DNA of 64,000 nucleotides, from positions 1 to 64,000 of the forward strand of contig JAFQZI010000053.1 of assembly GCA_017406005.1 (NCBI GenBank), in the 5' to 3' direction. The DNA comes from Oscillospiraceae bacterium (lineage in GTDB: Bacteria; Bacillota; Clostridia; Oscillospirales; Oscillospiraceae). The notes under the pieces were generated by a model. The model did not search any database and was not told the DNA's origin. It was given only the letters and a program-made list of their open reading frames with translations. Below, one piece after another: positions 44,856 through 50,056 of this stretch. Position 1 is the stretch's first letter. The number at the start of each line of letters is the position of its first letter. The position numbers and the translations under genes are program-made.

Positions 44856-45080
44856 TTAGAAATCAATACAAATGCTGTTAAATACCTGGAGATCCTCCAT
44901 AAGAGGAAGCTTTCCTTTCGCGATGCCGATTCTTCTTTCCTCGCCGGTTTCGAAAGGTACTATTTTTGCAGCAGGTTTGCCATTGCGCATAATAACAATA
45001 TACGCTTCCTCTTTTGATTCAACCGCAGAAACATATCTGGAAAGATTTGTCTTTGCTTCGAACATACTGACAGCCATCAT
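44856..45080 (-). CDS. Orphan Phd/YefM-type antitoxin
   Basis: A 74-residue protein. The start MAVSMFEAKTNLSRYVSAVES and IVIMRNGKPAAKIVPFE are the DNA-binding part of Phd/YefM antitoxins (the family with PhdYeFM_antitox domain). The C-terminus, which should wrap a toxin, is short and ends in VFNSICIDF. No toxin gene follows: only 75 bp separates its stop from the convergent kinase gene. It has a strong promoter and GGAG 8 nt before the start, so it is probably expressed. Either the toxin was lost or the protein acts alone as a regulator. Confidence 0.8.
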   Translation of the reverse strand: MMAVSMFEAKTNLSRYVSAVESKEEAYIVIMRNGKPAAKIVPFETGEERRIGIAKGKLPLMEDLQVFNSICIDF

Positions 45081-45112
45081 GAAAACTACTCCTTCGCCAA
45101 CTTGTTAACTAC

Positions 45113-45141
45113 AATATAGTGTAACAGAATGAAAAGGTCAA
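45113..45141 (-). promoter_or_regulatory. Promoter of the antitoxin gene
   Basis: Minus-strand TTGACC (45141-45136) and TATATT (45118-45113), exactly 17 bp apart. Confidence 0.8.
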
Positions 45142-45310
45142 GGCTTAAAACGGGAAGCTGGGTGGAGGATAGAGGAGGCTGAATATAGAACTTCGCATAG
45201 GGAGAACATAGACGAAAACTTTTCTATAGAAAGTTCTGGAATCTGCTTCCGTCATCCTCCACCTGCGGGAGGGGATAGGGAACGGGTAAAGCGGTCGTGG
45301 GAAATATAAA

Positions 45311-45393
45311 CACGATTAGACAGAATTAGACGAAATTATACGAGATTATAAATGTGTTATGTGTTATTATTACAATAGCAAAAAAATGTAGAC
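45311..45393 (+). repeat. Decamer module 1
   Basis: Four abutting 10-bp units (CACGATTAGA, CAGAATTAGA, CGAAATTATA, CGAGATTATA; 45311-45350) followed by a diverged version of the conserved box (45355-45393), about 70 percent like the boxes of modules 2 and 3. No good promoter was found in front. Confidence 0.65.
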
Positions 45394-45439
45394 ACGATAT
45401 TACATGCTGTTTTCATGCAATTTTCATCCCCTTTTCAGA

Positions 45440-45468
45440 TTGCATGCAGTTAAAATAAAAGATATAAT
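45440..45468 (+). promoter_or_regulatory. Promoter in front of decamer module 2
   Basis: TTGCAT (45440-45445) and TATAAT (45463-45468) with 17-bp spacing. The -10 lies in TATAATGTAAACT, a 13-bp word repeated exactly at 45722 before module 3. Confidence 0.7.
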
Positions 45469-45480
45469 GTAAACTGAAGA

Positions 45481-45623
45481 AAAGTCGGACGAATCCTGAC
45501 TGATTCGGATTGATCCGAACTGTTCCGACCTGATCCGACCCAACCCGATCTGATCCGCCCCAATCCGCCCGAGACCGGACGCGTATTATGTGATATTATT
45601 AGAATGGCAGAATAATGAGAAGA
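45481..45623 (+). repeat. Decamer module 2 (ten units plus conserved box)
   Basis: Ten abutting 10-bp units fill 45481-45580, consensus close to TGATCCGACC, for example TGATCCGAAC, TGTTCCGACC, TGATCCGACC, CAACCCGATC. They are followed by a box (45584-45623) identical over 40 bp to that of module 3. There are no spacers, so this is not a CRISPR array. Confidence 0.88.
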
Positions 45624-45698
45624 TAATATTTCGACTGCGCACATATTTTTGTATCGCTTTATATATTCCCTCGTACTAATTTGTATGCGCTTTGGTAG

Positions 45699-45727
45699 TT
45701 GAGTCTATAAGGCAATATATGTATAAT
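45699..45727 (+). promoter_or_regulatory. Promoter in front of decamer module 3
   Basis: TTGAGT (45699-45704) and TATAAT (45722-45727) with 17-bp spacing, again inside the word TATAATGTAAACT. The predicted transcript would run through the array to the terminator at 45854-45884, about 150 nt. Confidence 0.7.
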
Positions 45728-45770
45728 GTAAACTATCAAAAAGTATACACTGTAATATTTTATTCGAATT

Positions 45771-45858
45771 CGGACTGTTCCGGATTAAAGTGGACTGAGG
45801 TGAACGAGACCGGACATATATTATGTGATATTATTAGAATGGCAGAATAATGAGAAGA
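45771..45858 (+). repeat. Decamer module 3 (degenerate units plus conserved box)
   Basis: About four and a half 10-bp units (CGGACTGTTC, CGGATTAAAG, TGGACTGAGG, TGAACGAGAC, CGGAC; 45771-45815), then the 40-bp box (45819-45858) identical to that of module 2. The box includes ATG GCA GAA TAA. Confidence 0.75.
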
Positions 45859-45884
45859 CGGAATATCTCCGCCTTCTTTTTTTA
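45854..45884 (+). terminator. Terminator of decamer module 3
   Basis: GAAGACGGA pairs with TCCGCCTTC (one mismatch) around a short loop and is followed by seven T. It lies at the end of the conserved box and before the primase leader. Confidence 0.85.
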
Positions 45885-45991
45885 TGCGCATTCTCTGGAA
45901 TGAAGTTTTTCGGACTCGCTGGAACATAAAAAGGTGGTGTTCAAAATGCAGAAATAAGATCATAGTAAAAGAAGAAAACCTGAATTTGTGC

Positions 45992-46021
45992 AGAAGACGG
46001 AGAACATCTGTCTTCTTTTTT
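45992..46021 (+). terminator. Second, similar terminator in the primase leader
   Basis: GAAGAC pairs with GTCTTC, extended by AGA/TCT, then a T run. It shares AGAAGACGGA with the terminator 138 bp upstream. It ends 3-7 nt before the primase ribosome site, so it looks like a leader attenuator. The leader before it has a mini-ORF ATG CAG AAA TAA with an AAGGTGG site. Confidence 0.75.
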
Positions 46022-46027
46022 ACGGAG

Positions 46028-48292
46028 GTGACAGCTATTTTCACACTATATGCTTCTTCTTTCACAGGAGAGGCAAGAAACAATGTATACGCACAGAAGA
46101 TTGAGGTTTCCGATGAGACATCTCTTCGGCAGGCAGTCAGTCATGATTATGTCGCAGCGGAATATGCGGAGGGGAGCAGAAGAAAGGAAGGGTTTCTCCG
46201 CTCCGACTGTCTGATGATGGACTGCGACAACGACCATTCCGAGCAGCCAAATGACTGGGTGACGCCGGATGATGTGGCTGCCAGCTTCCCGAATGTAGCT
46301 TTTGCTGTCCACTTCAGCAGAAACCACGGGAAAGAAAAACACGGTCGATGTGCACGGCCACGCTTTCATGTGCTGTTTCCGATTGAAGAGATTTGTGGAG
46401 CAGAAGAATACGCAGAACTGAAGAAAAAGGTACTTATGTATTTTCCTTTTTTCGACGATCAGGCACTGGATGCAGCAAGGTTTTTCTTCGGAACCCCGGA
46501 TCCTGCCGTAGAAATCCACCGGGGAGAACTTACCCTTACGTCATTCCTGCGACAGGCTGTATCTGCAAAGAGCGAAGTAAAACAGAGGCTGATTTATGAA
46601 GGCAGCAGAAATGCCACGCTGTTTCATTTCGCCTTGCAGGTGCTGAAGCGATACGGGAAGTGCGAACGGTCTGAAGAACTGTTTCGGAAGGAAGCTGCGA
46701 AGTGTGTACCGCCCCTGCCCGAGAAGGAAGTACAAACCATCTGGAAAAACGGGCTTGGCTATCTGGAAAAAATGCAAAATCAGCCCGGATATATCCAGCC
46801 GGAAGAATTTGACGGATTGAAGAAAGCGGGCTATCTGAAACCGGGGGATTACTCGGATATCGGGCAGGCAAAAATTCTCGCAGAGAACTACCGGGAGGAG
46901 CTGCTCTATACCGATGCAACGGACTATCTCCGCTATAACGGCTCTTACTGGTCGGAATCCCGGCAGGGAGCTCCGAGGACGATGGAGGAGTTCCTCGATC
47001 TGCAGCTTGCCGATGCTGAGGACTGTATGGCACTCGCAGCAGAGAAACTTGAAACGATGGGCTTTTCTTCCGAAGAAATCCGGATCGGAGGCAAACAGAT
47101 CAAAGAGCTGGGAGGGGATGCATGGCTGGAGATGGAATCCGCCCTTGCTTACCGAAAGTTTGTTATGCGCTACCGGGATATGCGGTATGTCTGCTCAACA
47201 TTGCAGGCCGCAAAACCGATGCTGGAAGTGGATCTCGCAGAACTCGACAGAGACGGATTTCTTCTCAACACGCCGGGACAGACGTATGATTTGCGGGAGG
47301 GCCTGAACAATCAGAAGGAACCTCAGGCTTCCGACTATATCACGAAGCAGACTCTCTGCAGCCCGGGGGATCAGGGATCTGAGCTCTGGGCCAAAGCGCT
47401 GGACACTTTTTTCTGCGGAGATGGAGAACTGATGGAGTATGTGCAGCAGATCGTAGGTTTAGCAGCGATCGGCAAGATCTATCAGGAAGCGCTGATCATA
47501 GCCTACGGAGAGGGACGAAACGGCAAAAGCACATTCTGGAATACCGTCTCGCGAGTCCTCGGAACCTACAGCGGAACGTTTTCGGCAGATGCTCTCACCG
47601 TCGGCTGCAAACGGAATGTAAAACCGGAAATGGCGGAACTGAAAGGAAAGCGTCTGGTCATAGCAGCGGAACTGGAGGAAGGGATGCGGCTCAACACATC
47701 CATGATCAAGCAGCTCTGTTCCACCGATGACATCACTGCAGAGAAAAAATACAAAGATCCTTTCCACTTTACACCGACGCACACCCTGGTGCTCTACACC
47801 AACCATCTGCCGAAAGTGACTGCCTCGGATGAAGGAACCTGGCGCAGGCTGATCGTTATCCCTTTCCACGCGCGGATCCTGCCTTCAGAGGATGTCGGCA
47901 ACTACAGCGACTATCTGATAGAAAATGCGGCACCGGCGATTATGAAATGGATCATCGAGGGGGCACAGAAGGTTATTTCAAACCACTTTCGTCTGGAGCT
48001 GCCGGCCTGTGTCAGGGAAGCAATCCACCGATACAGGGAGACGAATGACTGGCTGTCGGCTTTCCTGCAGGAATGCTGTGAGATCGGTGAAGAATATCGG
48101 GAAAAATCCGGAGACGTCTATCAGGAATACCGGGGCTACTGTATGCGTACAGGAGAATATCCAAAACGCTCGCAGGATTTTGTTGCAGCGCTGGAACTCG
48201 CCGGATTTACCAGAAAGAAAACCAAACAATGTAATTATATTAATGGACTGAGGCTCAAGGAGGGCTTCAGAAAGGAGGAAGAATATGCCTAA
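46028..48292 (+). CDS. Mobile-element primase-helicase (D5/SF3 type)
   Basis: A protein of about 754 residues for DNA replication of a phage or plasmid-like element. The N-terminal part carries LMMDCDNDHSEQPNDW (near residue 65) and ARPRFHVLFPIEE, resembling archaeo-eukaryotic primase domains. A primase C-terminal helical region (LFHFALQVLKRYGK and EVQTIWKNGLGY) follows. The C-terminal half is a superfamily 3 helicase with Walker A GEGRNGKST near 494 and KGKRLVIAAELEEG, then LVLYTNHLPKV and TWRRLIVIPF. The best ribosome site, GGAGGTGA, is followed not by ATG but by ATT (46037); GTG 46028 lies inside the site. The start is therefore uncertain. Confidence 0.85.
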   Translation: MTAIFTLYASSFTGEARNNVYAQKIEVSDETSLRQAVSHDYVAAEYAEGSRRKEGFLRSDCLMMDCDNDHSEQPNDWVTPDDVAASFPNVAFAVHFSRNHGKEKHGRCARPRFHVLFPIEEICGAEEYAELKKKVLMYFPFFDDQALDAARFFFGTPDPAVEIHRGELTLTSFLRQAVSAKSEVKQRLIYEGSRNATLFHFALQVLKRYGKCERSEELFRKEAAKCVPPLPEKEVQTIWKNGLGYLEKMQNQPGYIQPEEFDGLKKAGYLKPGDYSDIGQAKILAENYREELLYTDATDYLRYNGSYWSESRQGAPRTMEEFLDLQLADAEDCMALAAEKLETMGFSSEEIRIGGKQIKELGGDAWLEMESALAYRKFVMRYRDMRYVCSTLQAAKPMLEVDLAELDRDGFLLNTPGQTYDLREGLNNQKEPQASDYITKQTLCSPGDQGSELWAKALDTFFCGDGELMEYVQQIVGLAAIGKIYQEALIIAYGEGRNGKSTFWNTVSRVLGTYSGTFSADALTVGCKRNVKPEMAELKGKRLVIAAELEEGMRLNTSMIKQLCSTDDITAEKKYKDPFHFTPTHTLVLYTNHLPKVTASDEGTWRRLIVIPFHARILPSEDVGNYSDYLIENAAPAIMKWIIEGAQKVISNHFRLELPACVREAIHRYRETNDWLSAFLQECCEIGEEYREKSGDVYQEYRGYCMRTGEYPKRSQDFVAALELAGFTRKKTKQCNYINGLRLKEGFRKEEEYA

Positions 48293-48551
48293 AAACAAAA
48301 AACTGGAACTTGATTATTATTTCTGCAGCTACGGCAACAAGGATGCAGATGATTTCATTTGCGATGTCCTAAGTTGGAAAGACTATAAAACATTTATGAA
48401 GCTATACAACAGTCCGGACAACGGGATAGATTTTTTCCTTCCGGATGTGGCATTTGTCAGAGAGGAGGGTGCCCACAGCGGAGATACGCGAAATATCACG
48501 ATGAAACGGTATTTCGATAGGATCACCTATTATGAGTCTGAATTAGGCTGA
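48285..48551 (+). CDS. Small hypothetical protein paired with the primase
   Basis: An 88-residue protein starting inside the end of the primase gene (8-nt overlap) with AAAGGAGGAAGAAT before the ATG, so it is translated with it. The sequence is rich in Tyr, Phe and Asp (LELDYYFCSYGNKDADDF, KRYFDRITYYESELG) and shows no known motif, signal or membrane helix. By position it belongs to the same element. Not recognised. Confidence 0.7.
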   Translation: MPKNKKLELDYYFCSYGNKDADDFICDVLSWKDYKTFMKLYNSPDNGIDFFLPDVAFVREEGAHSGDTRNITMKRYFDRITYYESELG

Positions 48552-48564
48552 CAAAGGTGCAAAA

Positions 48565-48592
48565 CGGCATCCGGAGTTGTATCCGGATGCCG
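48565..48592. terminator. Strong hairpin after the primase unit
   Basis: CGGCATCCGGA pairs perfectly with TCCGGATGCCG around a 6-nt loop, 14 nt after the small ORF and before the convergent reductase gene. The T tract is weak (ATAGCCTC). Confidence 0.65.
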
Positions 48593-48613
48593 ATAGCCTC
48601 TAAAAGCTTTGTT

Positions 48614-49240
48614 TTATTTCCCGTCCGGAAAGCTGGTGAAGAAGGTGTGTTCTTCTTCCGGCAGCCCGGATTTTTCTTTTTCCGCCTGAATAGCGCGGAT
48701 CAGAAACGCCATGTTCCGGGCAAGGTTCCGCATGGTCTGCAAGCCTTCCAGATCTTTTTTCACATCTTCGGCGGAGAAACCGTGAACCTGATTCCAGTAA
48801 GTGCTGGAGACAACCGGCATACCGGAAATGGTGAAATACTTGTTCAGCACATCAAAGGAAGCCGTATTCCCGCCGCGGCGGCAGCTTACCACGGAAGCGC
48901 CGACTTTCATCTGCTTAGGGAAGTGGGTGCTGTAGAAGAGCCTGTCCAGAAAAGAGAGAAGAGCCCCGTTGGGAGATCCATAATAAACCGGGCTGCCGAT
49001 GACCAGCCCGTCGGCACTTTCAAACTTCGGTGCGACTTCGTTGACAAGATCATTAAAAATGCATTTGCCGGATTCTCTGCAGCTGCCGCATGCGATGCAG
49101 CCCCGCGTATTCTTTTTGCCGACCTGGATCAATTCTGTTTCAATGCCTTCTCTTTCCAACGTTACAATTATTTCGTTCAGTGCTGTGGCAGTGCACCCGC
49201 TCGCTCTGGGGCTGCCGTTTAAGACCAATACTTTTGCCAT
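48614..49240 (-). CDS. Flavodoxin-family NAD(P)H-dependent FMN reductase
   Basis: A 208-residue flavoprotein of the iron-sulfur flavoprotein/FMN reductase group. The phosphate-binding start is VLVLNGSPRASGCTATAL (residues 4-21). The cysteines of CIACGSCRESGKCIFND could hold an iron-sulfur cluster or redox disulfide. GLVIGSPVYYGSPNGALLSFLDRLFY is the conserved FMN-binding stretch. ATG 49240 has AGGAG 10 nt upstream; an earlier TTG is too close to that site. It is 50 nt after the TetR gene and in the same direction, so it may be under that regulator. Confidence 0.88.
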   Translation of the reverse strand: MAKVLVLNGSPRASGCTATALNEIIVTLEREGIETELIQVGKKNTRGCIACGSCRESGKCIFNDLVNEVAPKFESADGLVIGSPVYYGSPNGALLSFLDRLFYSTHFPKQMKVGASVVSCRRGGNTASFDVLNKYFTISGMPVVSSTYWNQVHGFSAEDVKKDLEGLQTMRNLARNMAFLIRAIQAEKEKSGLPEEEHTFFTSFPDGK

Positions 49241-49289
49241 AGTACTCAATCTCCTTACTTGTCAAAATATTATAATGACTATACCGATA

Positions 49290-49892
49290 TTACAGCTTCT
49301 TCAGAGCATTATAACCGCCTTCGAGAAAAGTTAAAAGAACCTTTTGTACGTTGTACCATGAATCGTCTTTTTTCCAGCCCATTGCCCGGTTGACTTCAAA
49401 TGCACCCATGATGGCAAAGAGAAATAGTTTGTCAGCCTGTTCAGACGAGATTCTGTAGTTTTTACAGAGCCAGGAAATGTTGGCGTCCCGTTCTTTGCGA
49501 TATATACGCATAATAATGTACTCAGAGACAAAAGCATCTTTGAAAAGCACCTTGTACTTCGGATTATCCGCGACCCGTTGGCACACAGGAAGAAGATCCA
49601 TATACGGCTCCAGTGCAGATGGTTCTGTACTCTTCCGCATTTTTTCTGCAAGCTGAACAATACTCGAAATTCCATCAGTCTTTGCCCGTTTTGTAGCGTT
49701 GATGGCATCGTCGGCAAGCTCGTCGACCACATCGGTCAGCCCAGTGTAATGCGTATAGAAAGTTGCCCTCCCGACGCCGGCTTCCCGGCAGAGGGAGGAA
49801 ACGGTGATGTAGTTGAATGCCGTTTGGGATAGAAGCTCAAGCATTGCCTCTTTTACAGCGGTTTTTGTAATCAGGGTCCGTTTATCTGCCAT
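49290..49892 (-). CDS. TetR-family transcriptional regulator
   Basis: A 200-residue regulator. The N-terminal helix-turn-helix reads FNYITVSSLCREAGVGRATFYTHY (residues about 23-46), typical of TetR proteins with a THYxGLTDVVDEL continuation. The C-terminal part is helical and would bind a ligand or dimerise. It is transcribed divergently from the GH3 gene at 50057, and a 25-bp palindrome lies between them. It probably represses itself, the reductase gene behind it and the GH3 gene. Confidence 0.88.
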   Translation of the reverse strand: MADKRTLITKTAVKEAMLELLSQTAFNYITVSSLCREAGVGRATFYTHYTGLTDVVDELADDAINATKRAKTDGISSIVQLAEKMRKSTEPSALEPYMDLLPVCQRVADNPKYKVLFKDAFVSEYIIMRIYRKERDANISWLCKNYRISSEQADKLFLFAIMGAFEVNRAMGWKKDDSWYNVQKVLLTFLEGGYNALKKL

Positions 49893-49925
49893 TAGACTCC
49901 TCCACTTTTGTTTTTAATAATATTA

Positions 49926-49950
49926 TAGACAGTTTTTCAGAACTTGTCTA
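49926..49950. promoter_or_regulatory. Palindromic operator between tetR and GH3 genes
   Basis: A 25-bp near-palindrome with arms TAGACA and TGTCTA and symmetric inner bases (TT..AA). It lies 34 nt before the regulator start and 106 nt before the GH3 start, the expected place for a TetR operator. Confidence 0.65.
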
Positions 49951-50056
49951 CCATTTACAAAAAAATCAAAATGTGTATTGGCTTTTCCTTTTGTATTTTG
50001 GTAGTGTTGTATCAGAAAAACCCGGCAATTCGGGAATAAAAGAAAGGAAATCTACC

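Larger units (their letters stand above)
45142..46027. other. Non-coding region with three decamer-array modules
   Basis: About 890 bp without a credible gene between the antitoxin promoter and the primase-helicase. It holds a near-palindrome AACTTTTCTATAGAAAGTT (45217-45235), then three related modules listed separately: decamer array plus conserved box at 45311-45393, 45481-45623 and 45771-45858. Two have promoters in front and the third ends in a terminator. Short minus-strand frames here share the peptide SSHYSAILIISHN only because the 40-bp box is repeated. Base composition varies sharply: GC-rich arrays in AT-rich DNA. Confidence 0.75.

Noticed and set aside
45481..45580. CRISPR array
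   Set aside because: The repeats are 10 bp, abut without spacers and drift gradually; no cas gene is present.
45884..46027. ATG 45884 as start of the primase
   Set aside because: The added 48 residues are basic and low in family resemblance, they would be encoded across a terminator hairpin, and no ribosome site precedes this ATG.
45450..46083. Two minus-strand small proteins sharing SSHYSAILIISHN
   Set aside because: The shared peptide is only the translation of the duplicated 40-bp box; the frames have no ribosome sites and the decamer period is not a multiple of three.
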